From IMG/VR virus record IMGVR_UViG_3300005519_000309, positions 1 through 30,315 of that record: a stretch of 30,315 bases of DNA; one strand, written 5' to 3'. The notes beneath the pieces were generated by a model. It saw only the letters and a list, made by a program, of their open reading frames with translations, was not told the DNA's origin and did no database searches. Source of the DNA: a virus. A program made the translations under genes and the position numbers. The stretch's first letter is position 1. The number at the start of each line of letters is the position of its first letter. Below are positions 7,892-15,169 of this stretch, one piece after another.

Positions 7892-8013
7892 CATCAACCT
7901 GAAGAGAAAGCTCCGCCATCAAGGGATGAGCTGCTCTTATTGTTCCCGGCTCACCCGGGATTTGTACAGGCGACGCCATTTTAGATGAGAACCTGCGTTG
8001 GGGTAAAGATTTT

Positions 8014-8556
8014 TTACCTTGCCGCTTTTGCAACGGCGATCTTCAGGTCCAGATAGCCTGCGATCTGCTTCATCGCTTCAGGCCCCGCCATGGCCTGATG
8101 CCTCTCCATGTGGGCGACCAGCCAGTCGGCGACCTCCGCGTGCTCCTTGAAGATCCTGCTCAGCGAGGTTCGACCAGTGCCCTTGCAGGGCTTGCATTTC
8201 ACGCCCAGCGTCGTGCTACCCGGGATCACCGTCGCACCGTGCCCGCCGCAGCGCTCGCAGGTTGGATTCCGGTGCCACGCGACACAGCCCTGAGCCAGGT
8301 CGTAGGCCTGAACGCGGTTGAGCTTCACCTTCATCGCCCTCGCCTGCCGCCATGCGTCGTCGGCCAGGATCTCGACCAGTTCTCGCGCCGCGGTGCTATC
8401 CCCCAGGAACAGCCGCTGCAGTGCCACGGCCAACGGGAACTCCCTGCCGGCGAGCCCCATCGCGCCCAGTACGTCCGAGTCGGACCGCGTCGTGCGCTCG
8501 TTGATCTCCAGGTTCGACGAGCGAACCGCGCTGGCGTAGCGCTCGATCACCTTCAT
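8014..8556 (-). CDS. Zinc-finger protein, candidate late antiterminator (Q-like)
   Basis: 180 aa. A DnaJ-like zinc finger lies at residues 100-128: CERCGGHG, then 17 residues, then CKPCKGTGR. A helix-rich N-terminus and C-terminus flank it, with an HTH-like helix pair before the finger (VKLNRVQAYDLAQGCVAW). Some lambdoid Q antiterminators carry such a finger, and this is the last gene of the early operon just upstream of the late block, the Q position. A terminator follows downstream. The start overlaps the preceding stop (ATGA). An alternative is another phage DNA-binding regulator; sequence similarity to Q could not be tested. Confidence 0.65.
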   Translation of the reverse strand: MKVIERYASAVRSSNLEINERTTRSDSDVLGAMGLAGREFPLAVALQRLFLGDSTAARELVEILADDAWRQARAMKVKLNRVQAYDLAQGCVAWHRNPTCERCGGHGATVIPGSTTLGVKCKPCKGTGRTSLSRIFKEHAEVADWLVAHMERHQAMAGPEAMKQIAGYLDLKIAVAKAAR

Positions 8557-8804
8557 GCGCGGCCCTTCAGGCTGTCGCCAATCCGAGCCGCAAGGTTGCG
8601 CCGGCTTCCGTCCACCGAAGGACGGCCAGTGGCATCCTCCAGGCGCCGAAGCATTTCCTTGAATTCGGCATCGCTCACGCCGCGGCGTTTCAGTAGCTGG
8701 GCGAAAGCCGCGATCACTTCAGCCGTCGCCGCGCGGTGTGCGTTCATGGTGTCGGCGAAGAAATCTGACGCCTTCAGGTACTGCTCGAATTCCTTCATGC
8801 TCAT
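8553..8804 (-). CDS. Small helical phage protein in the replication operon
   Basis: 83 aa; not recognised. Almost entirely helical and charged (FEQYLKASDFFADTMNAHRAA, LLKRRGVSDAEFKEMLRRLED). The ATG at 8802-8804 overlaps the primase-helicase stop (ATGA) and has a strong AGGAGG site, so it is well translated. Its stop overlaps the Q-like start in the same way. A much longer open frame through it runs antisense-like across the helicase gene and is an artefact. Confidence 0.8.
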   Translation of the reverse strand: MSMKEFEQYLKASDFFADTMNAHRAATAEVIAAFAQLLKRRGVSDAEFKEMLRRLEDATGRPSVDGSRRNLAARIGDSLKGRA

Positions 8805-10624
8805 TGGGGAACCTCCTGATCTTGGATTGAGAACTCGACGAAGCGCAGCGGGTAGCGCCGTTGGCTGGTGCGGTACTGCATCGAGGGCTTGTCGAACCAG
8901 AGGACCTGCGTGTAGTCCTGCACACCGTCCTCGCGCTGCTTCTTCAGGATCAGCTTCGCGTCGATGTCCGACTGCATGGCTTCCCACGCGGCCACGGCCT
9001 CGGGGTCGTTGGGGTTGGCGGGAGCCTCGTCCTTCTGTGCCCGCCAGATCGAGAACACGTTGTCCGCGCCGTTGACGATGCCGCCGGCACCGGCGACCTC
9101 CATCTTTCCGGGGGCCTCGGCCTCGTCGCGCAGCTTGCGCGGGTGGGCCACCAAGTGGACGTGCACGTTGTGCGTCTTCTTGAACGACACCAACTTCTGC
9201 ACCGCCTCGTTCTGCTTTGTGATCGAGCCAGGCCCGTCCTGGGGTACGTCGATCATCATCAGGCTGTCGATGACGAAGTGCCGCACGCCGTATCGCCGCG
9301 CCGCATACGCGAATACTTCCAGCAGGCGGTCCAGTTTGGCGACGCCCACCAGGTCGAAGATCCAGAGCTTCTCTCGCAGCCAGGCACCAACCGCCTGGAT
9401 GTATTCCCGTGTGGGTCGGTCCAGTCCCGTGGCCTGCTTGTGAATGCGCCTCAGGTGGCGCACAGCACCCATTTCGCCCGAAAAGATCACGACGCGCTCG
9501 CCTTGCAACATCAAGCCGAGCAGGATCTGATCGAGCATCAGGCTCTTGCCGTGCCCGTTGATGCCGGTCCAGCAGGTGTACTCGGCCATGCGGAAGCGAA
9601 ACCACTCCAGCTCCTTGTCGATGTACAGCGCTGGCGCGACAGGTGTTCCCGGCGGCGGATAGAACAGCTCGATGACCGCCTGCGTGTATTCGTCGGCATT
9701 GCGCAGTTCGTCGGGATCGAGCGGACGAGCATCTTCCATTGCCTGCTGGAAATCGACGGCCTCGGCTCCGTCCTGCAGCCACTGGTTGGCGTCCTTGGCG
9801 CCGAGCCGGACACGCCGGCACCGCTCGATGCCCAGGCGGTTGATGACCTCGGCCGCGCCTTTGTCGCCGGGCTCGTCGTTGTCGAAGCAGATCAGGATGT
9901 CGTCGAAGCGCTCCAGCTTCTCCCAGTCCACCTCGATCCACTGGTGATTCCCCGCGCCCTGGTTGACCGACAACGCCGGCACGCGCATCTGATGCAGCGT
10001 CATCGCATCGATCTCGCCCTCGGTGATCGTGACGGTGCGCGCCTTCGGGTCGATCAGGTGCCAGCCGAACAGGCACGGCGCGGCGTCTTTCTCCTGCCGC
10101 ATGTCCTTCTTTTCGTCCGGATTGCGGTACTTGACGTTCACCAGCACGCCAGCCTCGTCGATGAAGGGAAACACTGCGTAGGTCTTGCCGTGCTGCAGCT
10201 GCTCGGCGATCCGGAAGGCCTTGATCGTGTCGTCGGTCAGACCGCGGCCGGTCAGCCACTCGTGAACGCGCCCTTTCGCGGATTGGCACTTCGGTTTCTC
10301 CGGCCGGCGGTAGGCTTTCTCCGGCGGCTTCACCAGGTCATCGCGGATGCAGAAGTGGCGCTTGATGTCCTTCAAGGCCTCGACCATCGACAAGCCACGG
10401 CATGCCATCCAAAGGTCGATCAGGTCCCCACCTTCCCCGCTCGCGAAGTCCTTCCACACCCCGGCCTTGTGCCCGCGGATGGACACCGAAAGGCTGTCTC
10501 CGGGCTCGCCGCTCGTGTTCCCGGCCTTCCACTCGGAGCCTCGCTGCTTGCCCTGCGGCAGCAGCATGCGCGCGACCTCGGCAGCCTGGCTGGCCAGCAT
10601 GTGCTTCAGCTCGATGACGTTCAA
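8801..10624 (-). CDS. Primase-helicase (Toprim plus DnaB-type RecA fold)
   Basis: 607 aa, close to the size of T7 gp4-like and Twinkle proteins. The N-terminal 90 residues look like a CHC2 primase domain (WKDFASGEGGDLIDLWMACRG) but lack its zinc cysteines. The Toprim domain shows ITEGEIDAMTL (Glu about 202) and ICFDNDEPGDKG (Asp 248/250). The helicase domain has Walker A GINGHGKS (Lys about 360), IFSGEMG, FVIDSLMM and HLVAHPRK. It unwinds and primes the phage fork. The start is a TTG (10622-10624) overlapping the initiator stop as TTGA with GAGGTG just upstream. Confidence 0.94.
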   Translation of the reverse strand: MNVIELKHMLASQAAEVARMLLPQGKQRGSEWKAGNTSGEPGDSLSVSIRGHKAGVWKDFASGEGGDLIDLWMACRGLSMVEALKDIKRHFCIRDDLVKPPEKAYRRPEKPKCQSAKGRVHEWLTGRGLTDDTIKAFRIAEQLQHGKTYAVFPFIDEAGVLVNVKYRNPDEKKDMRQEKDAAPCLFGWHLIDPKARTVTITEGEIDAMTLHQMRVPALSVNQGAGNHQWIEVDWEKLERFDDILICFDNDEPGDKGAAEVINRLGIERCRRVRLGAKDANQWLQDGAEAVDFQQAMEDARPLDPDELRNADEYTQAVIELFYPPPGTPVAPALYIDKELEWFRFRMAEYTCWTGINGHGKSLMLDQILLGLMLQGERVVIFSGEMGAVRHLRRIHKQATGLDRPTREYIQAVGAWLREKLWIFDLVGVAKLDRLLEVFAYAARRYGVRHFVIDSLMMIDVPQDGPGSITKQNEAVQKLVSFKKTHNVHVHLVAHPRKLRDEAEAPGKMEVAGAGGIVNGADNVFSIWRAQKDEAPANPNDPEAVAAWEAMQSDIDAKLILKKQREDGVQDYTQVLWFDKPSMQYRTSQRRYPLRFVEFSIQDQEVPQ

Positions 10625-11529
10625 GCAGCCACCTCATCGGGAATCCGCTTGCCGTCACGAAAGTCGCGGTAGTTGCCGATGTGGCAGCGGGCGTTCGCCG
10701 CTTCACCCGGATGCTCGAAGCCGGCTGCCTGCCACCACTGCCGGCCGTCGTCAGTGACCGGCGCAGCCCTGGCCTTCGCGCCCGGAATCTCGTCCTCCCA
10801 TCGGCCTTGGTTGAGCCACGTCGAGGCATGCGGAATGAACCGTCCGTTCTCTCGGGTGTCGAGGTGCGGCTTCTGTGCCGCAAGCGCCCCGAGGATCGTG
10901 GCCTGCAAAGCCGCATCAGGCCTCAGCGTGATCCACGCCTTCGACGCCGCCTTCTTGCCCGCCTTGCGAGGGTACGCCGCGTAAAACGCCTCGAACCCTG
11001 CCAGCACGACGTCGAGGTCAACCGAAGGTTTGCGGGCACGCTGCCCCCCTTGGGGGGTAAGGGGGGTATTTCCGGAATCAGGATTCAGGAATCGGGAATC
11101 AGGAATCAGCCCGATTGCCACGGTGTCGCCACCATCGGTGCACGGTGCTTGCACAGTGCTCGCATCGTGCGAGTCTTGTTCATCGACTATTTCAGCAGCC
11201 TCTTCGCCCGGTCCTGGAATGCTGCTTGCCTTCTCGTCCCTGTGGGGGTTCTGGTGCTTCTCGAAATTCACCACCTGCAGGTATCGCTTGTCACCGTGCT
11301 GATACCGTTCCACCACCCCGATCTGCGCGAGTTCATCCAGGAGCGCATCGCAGTCCAGGTTGTCTGCTGGGAAGAGCTCCATCTTGATTTGCTTGGGGCG
11401 GTCTTCGAGTCGCCCCTTGCGGTCAGCAATCGTCCACAGCCCGATGAAGAGCAGTCGAGCCTCGTAAGGGAGTTCCACCAGGTCCGCGTTGCGAAAGAAG
11501 CCGGGTTTGATGTTTCGTGCGCGGGCCAT
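10621..11529 (-). CDS. Phage replication initiator / helicase-loader type protein
   Basis: 302 aa. The N-terminal winged-helix-like domain reads NIKPGFFRNADLVELPYEARLLFIGLWTIADRKGRL, typical of phage replisome organisers, and ends in QVVNFEKHQNPH. A low-complexity linker (about 95-165) contains the iteron-like DNA repeats. The C-terminal domain (FYAAYPRKAGKKAASKAW..L, FIPHASTWLNQGRWEDE) is the DnaT/helicase-loader-like module seen in these proteins. It would bind the origin and recruit the downstream helicase. The ATG overlaps the upstream stop as TAATG. Confidence 0.88.
   Translation of the reverse strand: MARARNIKPGFFRNADLVELPYEARLLFIGLWTIADRKGRLEDRPKQIKMELFPADNLDCDALLDELAQIGVVERYQHGDKRYLQVVNFEKHQNPHRDEKASSIPGPGEEAAEIVDEQDSHDASTVQAPCTDGGDTVAIGLIPDSRFLNPDSGNTPLTPQGGQRARKPSVDLDVVLAGFEAFYAAYPRKAGKKAASKAWITLRPDAALQATILGALAAQKPHLDTRENGRFIPHASTWLNQGRWEDEIPGAKARAAPVTDDGRQWWQAAGFEHPGEAANARCHIGNYRDFRDGKRIPDEVAA
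11041..11108. repeat. Iteron-like tandem 7-mers and C6/G6 tract inside the initiator gene, candidate ori
   Basis: Five consecutive 7-base units with consensus GGAATCA run from 11074 to 11108 (units 2 and 3 differ by one base each). Just before them are C6-TT-G6 (11044-11057) and a second G6 (11061-11066). The repeats fall in the disordered linker of the initiator, as lambda ori iterons fall inside gene O. Seven is not a multiple of three, so protein repetition does not explain the unit. Confidence 0.55.
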
Positions 11530-11654
11530 TACTGTGATCTCCAGGCTCTGCCCTCATGGGCCATGCACCACATCGCACTCGACCAGGAGCGATGGACGCG
11601 GAGGTAGTAGAGGAAATGCGCGACGTAGATCACGCGATTGATCGGGCCGCGCAT
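11529..11654 (-). CDS. 41-aa Trp-rich small phage protein
   Basis: Starts at the ATG 11652-11654, overlapping the cII stop (TGATG), and stops as TAATG on the initiator start, so it is locked into the operon by coupling at both ends. The product is RVIYVAHFLYYLRVHRSWSS followed by AMWCMAHEGRAWRSQ: a short aromatic, amphipathic helix with three Trp. Small proteins with a FLYYLRxxHSW-like core are seen at this place in other prophages. Function unknown. Confidence 0.7.
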   Translation of the reverse strand: MRGPINRVIYVAHFLYYLRVHRSWSSAMWCMAHEGRAWRSQ

Positions 11655-11953
11655 CAGTCCCACTCCAGGGTGCGAACCGTCTGCACGGCGCTCAGGTGCT
11701 GCTTGGCCATGAGCAGCAGCGCGTCCACATAGTCGGGTGGGAAGCACCGCATATCCTGTGCGACGACTCTCAGGCCTGCATGAGCCATCACCAGCGCTAG
11801 CTTGTCCAAGTGATCGCTGAGCAGCCTGGAGACCGTGGACTCGCTCACCCCCATGGCCGCGGCAATGGCGGTCTGGGAGGCGTCGCGCTGAGTCGCCTTG
11901 AGGATGCTCGACACGATCTTCCGAGCGCGGTCTTCCGGCGGCTCGACGGTCAC
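11654..11953 (-). CDS. cII: CII-like transcriptional activator
   Basis: 99 aa, about the length of lambda CII (97). Residues 25-50 form a helix-turn-helix (QTAIAAAMGVSESTVSRLLSD), followed by the family's LALVMAHAGLRVVAQDM segment, which parallels the SxLLAVLxxGVVDDD part of lambda CII. It would activate promoters for repressor synthesis and lysogeny. The start is GTG (11951-11953) with AAGGAG seven bases upstream; an upstream open frame to 12127 crosses the repeat array and is not used. It opens the early operon and lies next to TTGC-N6-TTGC sites. Confidence 0.85.
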   Translation of the reverse strand: MTVEPPEDRARKIVSSILKATQRDASQTAIAAAMGVSESTVSRLLSDHLDKLALVMAHAGLRVVAQDMRCFPPDYVDALLLMAKQHLSAVQTVRTLEWD

Positions 11954-11954
11954 G

Positions 11955-12055
11955 TTGCAGCTCCTTGCAACGACGTGCGCCAGGTTGCACCTCCATGCGG
12001 CCGCTTGCGGCGCGTGCAAGAGCGTGCTGCAGGTCTTGCTGGTGCTTGCAGGCGA
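11955..12055 (+). repeat. About 10-bp-phased array of TTGC-type motifs (candidate CII sites / pRE-like promoter)
   Basis: TTGC or one-base variants start at 11955, 11965, 11975 (GTGC), 11985, 11995 (ATGC), 12005, 12014 (GTGC), 12024 (GTGC), 12036 and 12046: nine intervals, seven of them about 10 bases (six exactly 10, one 9) and two of 10 and 12 around 12014-12036. Pairs 11955/11965 and 12036/12046 are perfect TTGC-N6-TTGC, the direct repeat bound by lambda CII. They lie on the plus strand, pointing toward the repressor and antisense to cro, immediately upstream of the cII start. No good -10 hexamer follows. Confidence 0.65.
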
Positions 12056-12076
12056 GCGCGCCCAGACTGCCGAGTC

Positions 12077-12304
12077 ATGAAAACACCCCATGCCCTGCCA
12101 GCCGCCCACGACCCGGACCTCATCCACAACAGCACGCGCACAACGCTGAGCACCAATGCCGATCCGAACGGACGAGCCCCGGCGCGAGTGATGCTGCGCA
12201 CCAGCAGGTTGGTGATTCGGTGGTTGGACGGTGACGTGGACGTGCGGTTTGCCGCACAGGATGTCGATGTCACCCGTTCATCCGGCCCGCGGAGGGTCAA
12301 GTGA
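12077..12304 (+). CDS. Small protein antisense to the cro-cII spacer
   Basis: 75 aa; not recognised. It fills the space between the TTGC array and the end of cro, on the repressor strand. The second half reads as ordinary globular sequence (RVMLRTSRLVIRWLDGDVDVRFAAQDVDV). It starts 28 bases after the last TTGC repeat, so it would be the first gene of a CII-activated transcript. The ribosome site is weak (GCCGAG). The frame is open further upstream, but that part overlaps cII and looks like a shadow. The minus strand is also open here and could be the real reading. Confidence 0.4.
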   Translation: MKTPHALPAAHDPDLIHNSTRTTLSTNADPNGRAPARVMLRTSRLVIRWLDGDVDVRFAAQDVDVTRSSGPRRVK

Positions 12305-12316
12305 TGAGCGCGCACG

Positions 12317-12544
12317 TTATTCCTCTGCCAAGCTCGCAGCCAGCGCAGCCTCGGCTGCAGCCACCTGGGCTGCTATCTGGCGCTTTCGACGCGCATACGC
12401 CCCCTCAACGCGATCAGCGATACGGCGTGGAAGCTCGTCAGGCCACTTGTGGACCGCGGCGTATGACACCCCGAGGGTCTTCGCCGCAGCAGACACAGTG
12501 CCGCCCAAAAGTTCGATGGCGAGATGCTTCTTCATGGTCCGCAT
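12317..12544 (-). CDS. cro: Cro-like repressor
   Basis: 75 aa, the size of Cro proteins. The N-terminal helix-turn-helix is AIELLGGTVSAAAKTLGVSYAAVHKWPDELP with the AVxxW recognition helix, then RIADRVEGAYARRKR and an Ala-rich C-terminal helix, as in the P22 Cro/YdaS group. It is divergent from the XRE repressor with a 71-base operator region between. The first ATG (12542-12544) and a second at codon 4 are both possible; neither has a strong ribosome site. Confidence 0.85.
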   Translation of the reverse strand: MRTMKKHLAIELLGGTVSAAAKTLGVSYAAVHKWPDELPRRIADRVEGAYARRKRQIAAQVAAAEAALAASLAEE

Positions 12545-12585
12545 TTAATCATGAGCCAATTTTGCTTTCAACAATTATTTCCACA

Positions 12586-12613
12586 GTTATCCGGCGGTCT
12601 GGCACAATATCAA
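12586..12613 (-). promoter_or_regulatory. Early promoter (pR-like) in the cro-repressor operator region
   Basis: On the minus strand TTGATA (12608-12613) and GATAAC (12586-12591) are spaced 16 bases, about 40 bases upstream of the cro start. A 10-base palindrome AACCATGGTT (12612-12621) overlaps the -35 and the repressor start codon. The 71-base spacer also has AT-rich stretches around 12560-12580. No clear set of three operator copies is visible. The plus-strand repressor promoter is not resolved (a CAATAT at 12605-12610 could be its -10). Confidence 0.45.
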
Positions 12614-12615
12614 CC

Positions 12616-12978
12616 ATGGTTAATGCACTCACCTACAGCGACCGGCTCCGGCTGGCCCTCTCCGAGCGAAAGATGTCGCCAAGCGCCCTTGCGGCAGCTC
12701 TGGGAATCTCCGCAGCGGCTGTCAGCAAAGTGATGCTGGGCAGCAGCAAGACGCTGAGCGTCGAGAACCACATACGGGCGTCTCGAGTTCTCGGGATCAG
12801 CCCCGAGTGGCTGGTGGAGGGAGATGGGGAGATGGAGCCCGGCACCGCCCCGATTCCCGCCCAATCGGTAGCCAATGCTGAAGAAGCGGAGTTGGTCCAG
12901 ATCTACCGGTCGCTGGGCGAGGCTCAGCAGGCAGCGATGCTCGCAATGGCACGCGGCCTTAAGAGCGCGAAGCGGTAG
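12616..12978 (+). CDS. XRE-family repressor 1 (CI-like, no peptidase domain)
   Basis: 120 aa from the ATG at 12616. The upstream extension to 12301 crosses cro antisense and is not used. Residues 7-65 form a HTH_3 domain (LRLALSERKMSPSALAAALGISAAAVSKVMLGSSKTLSVENHIRASRVLGISPEWLVEGDG). A short helical tail (EEAELVQIYRSLGEAQQAAMLAMARGL) probably dimerises. The S24/LexA-like self-cleavage domain is absent, so SOS cleavage of this protein is unlikely. It faces cro across the operator region and is the best candidate prophage repressor. Confidence 0.85.
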   Translation: MVNALTYSDRLRLALSERKMSPSALAAALGISAAAVSKVMLGSSKTLSVENHIRASRVLGISPEWLVEGDGEMEPGTAPIPAQSVANAEEAELVQIYRSLGEAQQAAMLAMARGLKSAKR

Positions 12979-12983
12979 CGGCC

Positions 12984-13403
12984 ATGTCCATTGGCAGTCG
13001 CATCCGAGAGCAAAGATGCGAGATTGGTTGGAGCCAGGTTCAGCTGGCAGACGAGGCCGGTGTAACGCAGAGCGCCATCGGAAACATCGAGTCTGGCCTG
13101 AGGCAGCGCCCGCGGGAACTCGTGTCCATCGCCAAGGCGTTGCGTGTCTCCCCGGAGTGGTTGGAGACTGGAAAGGGGCCGAAGACCGAACGACCGCCGC
13201 TCCAGTTCGTCGGAGCTGATGCCGAGCCTTCAGTGCGAGCGCTGGTGGAGTACTTGGCCGAGATCGCCGCTCAGCAGCGTCCAACTCTTCGAAAGAATTT
13301 GGCCAACCTGCTGGTCGATCTGGTCGAGCATCCGGAGGACACGACGTTCATCGAGCAGACCATCGCGGACATCGAGCGGTTCTTCCCGCCTCAAGCGAAA
13401 TAG
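12984..13403 (+). CDS. XRE-family repressor 2 in tandem
   Basis: 139 aa. The HTH_3 domain occupies residues 3-62 (IREQRCEIGWSQVQLADEAGVTQSAIGNIESGLRQRP, VSPEWLETGKGP). The C-terminal half is helical (VRALVEYLAEIAAQQRPTLRKNLANLLVDL). It lies five bases after repressor 1, so both are one operon. Again no peptidase domain. The two share the LGISPEWLxEG / LRVSPEWLETG end of the domain, so they may be ancient paralogues or form heterodimers. Confidence 0.88.
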   Translation: MSIGSRIREQRCEIGWSQVQLADEAGVTQSAIGNIESGLRQRPRELVSIAKALRVSPEWLETGKGPKTERPPLQFVGADAEPSVRALVEYLAEIAAQQRPTLRKNLANLLVDLVEHPEDTTFIEQTIADIERFFPPQAK

Positions 13404-13429
13404 CAGGGTTCTCGCTCAGTCGGACGCTG

Positions 13430-13446
13430 TAACTAAAAGTTATAGT
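13430..13446 (+). promoter_or_regulatory. Palindrome and -10 element ahead of the first moron gene
   Basis: TAACT-AAA-AGTTA is a perfect inverted repeat (13430-13442), and TATAGT (13441-13446) is one base from a consensus -10 hexamer. The gene's ATG is at 13470 behind GAGGAG. No good -35 is visible. This suggests an independent promoter, possibly expressed in the lysogen and controlled at the palindrome. Confidence 0.5.
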
Positions 13447-13469
13447 GGGCGAAACTTAGAGGAGAAAAT

Positions 13470-13865
13470 ATGTTCGGGGGGATGAAAATCACCGGCGGAA
13501 GCTTTGGCACGGACGGATACGCCTACGTCAAGGGAGATGCCTTCGACATTCGGAGCTCGCGCAAACAGCTTTACCCGCTCACATCGATTGCACGGGTCGA
13601 TGCTCGCACCGAATCTCAGAAGAACTTCGGTTGCTTCTCGTTCGTACTCGGCGCGGTGATCTTTGGCTTCATTTTGAACGCGGTGATTCCGGGGATTGGC
13701 TTCATCATCGGCATCGTTGTCGCAGCAGCACTGTCGTTCTACACCACAAAAAAGCAGATCGTAGAAGTCAGTTTCTCCGATGGGATGCGGGTCGTTGTCC
13801 AGTGCTCAAATGGTCAGGTTCGCAAGCTTGTGAGCTTACCTATGACACAGTCGATCAGTCGCTAG
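13470..13865 (+). CDS. Two-helix membrane protein with PH-like flanks (moron)
   Basis: 131 aa with a strong GAGGAG ribosome site. The first 45 residues look like beta strands (YAYVKGDAFDIRSSRKQLYPLTSIARVDA). Residues 52-90 are two adjacent transmembrane helices (FSFVLGAVIFGFILNAVIPGI / GFIIGIVVAAALSFY), and the rest is a second beta part (IVEVSFSDGMRVVVQCS). Short proteins of this layout (PH-like strands around paired helices) are common uncharacterised membrane proteins in mobile elements. A role in superinfection exclusion is inferred only from its place directly after the repressors with its own promoter. Confidence 0.75.
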   Translation: MFGGMKITGGSFGTDGYAYVKGDAFDIRSSRKQLYPLTSIARVDARTESQKNFGCFSFVLGAVIFGFILNAVIPGIGFIIGIVVAAALSFYTTKKQIVEVSFSDGMRVVVQCSNGQVRKLVSLPMTQSISR

Positions 13866-13967
13866 ACTGACTCGGTCCAAACACCGCGAGATCGTTGGCA
13901 GACACCCAAGACGCCGGAGCAATAGCGAAATGACCTGTCACCTTGCCTCTATGCGTTGCTGAAACCA

Positions 13968-14429
13968 ATGGCGTTTCGTATTCATACTCGCACGCAAGCT
14001 GAGGCGCTCATGGCTCAGCCCAAGACCTTTGTGCCTCCCATTTATTGGCAAATGCGACCGAATCACGCTGGTCACAAGGTCCTTGTAGCACCCCTCATAG
14101 ACGCATCGTCAGGCATCACCATTCCTGGACTGATCATGCGACTAGAGGTCAAGTCTCCTGTCGTGGTTGATGCTTGCTTGATGCAGTACTCGCTGATGCT
14201 CCAAACCAGCCACACAGCGCCCCGGGTGTACCAGTTGGAAATATGCCCTGCGCAGAAAAGAAGTCACATGGATGCTACTCAGACTCTTTATGGACCCCAT
14301 GAACACATCGGGGACCAAACTTTTGGCGTAAAGCATGCGGGGATAGACTGCTCAAACTGGGCCTACGGATTGAACTGGTTCTTGCAACGCTGCAAAATCA
14401 CTCCTGGCTGTCCGGTTCCCGCTCCATGA
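13968..14429 (+). CDS. Uncharacterised protein A of a coupled pair
   Basis: 153 aa from the ATG at 13968 (a TTG at 13956 is also in frame). Not firmly recognised. It has beta-rich sequence (GHKVLVAPLIDASSGITIPGLIMRLEVKSP, HTAPRVYQLEICPAQKRSHMDATQTLYGPHEH). This kind of partner is found next to DUF1828-type genes; similarity to DUF6978 is possible but not certain. It has no signal peptide or transmembrane helix. Its stop overlaps the next start as ATGA, so the two proteins are made together. There is no clear ribosome site. Confidence 0.75.
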   Translation: MAFRIHTRTQAEALMAQPKTFVPPIYWQMRPNHAGHKVLVAPLIDASSGITIPGLIMRLEVKSPVVVDACLMQYSLMLQTSHTAPRVYQLEICPAQKRSHMDATQTLYGPHEHIGDQTFGVKHAGIDCSNWAYGLNWFLQRCKITPGCPVPAP

Positions 14430-15169
14430 TCAACTGCACTTGGGCACACACACTGTCGCGCTACGATTGTCGTGAGGTCAACGACCTTCACGGTGGAGCT
14501 GCGCTTGAAATTGCAACGCCCTTCAGCTTGATAGACGGATCTCCGATCGTGATTTATATCCTGCAGGAGAGTCAGCAACTCCGGATATCGGACAACGGTG
14601 ACACCATCATGCACCTAAGCGGGATGGGCTTGGACATCGAACACGGCGCACGTCTGAACAAGCTACGCGAGGTCGTAGCGTGGTTTGGCCTCACGCTCTC
14701 GAAGTCCGGGGACTTCTGCGCCCTTGTACCTCCAGACCGCGCACCATTTGCCTTTGCGCAAGCGGTTAGCGGCTTACTCGCCGTTTCTCAGTGGGCCAAC
14801 GCTCAGTTGCACGAGAAGACCCCGATACACGATTTGGCTGCTGAAGCCGAGCCATTCATCGTCGCCCGGAACCCTTTGGCATATTTTCAGCGACATCCAC
14901 AGGTCTCGGGGGCGTCTGGTTCGATGCATGAGTTTGCATTCAGACATGGCAATGACCTCATCGATGTCATCCCCCCCAAGGCAACCAGTTGCGGCTCGGC
15001 GCTAAGGAAGGCAGGGGATGTTCAGAACGGCCCGGCCGGAATGGACCTCCACCCCCTAGTTGTGGTGGACGATCGTAAGGACCCTGAACGCGCGCGCCAC
15101 GAAATCGGAATATTAGGTGCATTCACTCGTGCGATGCCTATGACCCGCTTGATGCAGCCATTGCACTGA
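14426..15169 (+). CDS. DUF1828-like protein B of a coupled pair
   Basis: 247 aa. The N-terminal half (residues 25-110) has the DUF1828 pattern: ALEIATPFSLIDGSPIVIYI, then LRISDNGDTIMHLSG, then KLREVVAWFGLTLS and FAFAQAVSGLLAVSQW. The C-terminal half ends in HPLVVVDDRKDPERARHEIGILGAF, like the DUF1829 segment that often follows it. Biochemical function is unknown. Coupling to protein A, small cytoplasmic products and location in a phage accessory region fit a two-component immunity or toxin-antitoxin-like unit; this is inference. Confidence 0.78.
   Translation: MINCTWAHTLSRYDCREVNDLHGGAALEIATPFSLIDGSPIVIYILQESQQLRISDNGDTIMHLSGMGLDIEHGARLNKLREVVAWFGLTLSKSGDFCALVPPDRAPFAFAQAVSGLLAVSQWANAQLHEKTPIHDLAAEAEPFIVARNPLAYFQRHPQVSGASGSMHEFAFRHGNDLIDVIPPKATSCGSALRKAGDVQNGPAGMDLHPLVVVDDRKDPERARHEIGILGAFTRAMPMTRLMQPLH

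Noticed and set aside
8553-10289. 578-aa minus-strand ORF
   Set aside because: Only its last 83 residues form a real gene; the rest is an out-of-frame reading of the helicase gene.
8861-10672. 603-aa plus-strand ORF
   Set aside because: Antisense shadow of the primase-helicase with no recognisable domain.
11955-12055. CRISPR or protein-coding repeat
   Set aside because: About 10-base units without spacers; length is not a multiple of three and no long frame makes sense. Kept as a DNA-level array.
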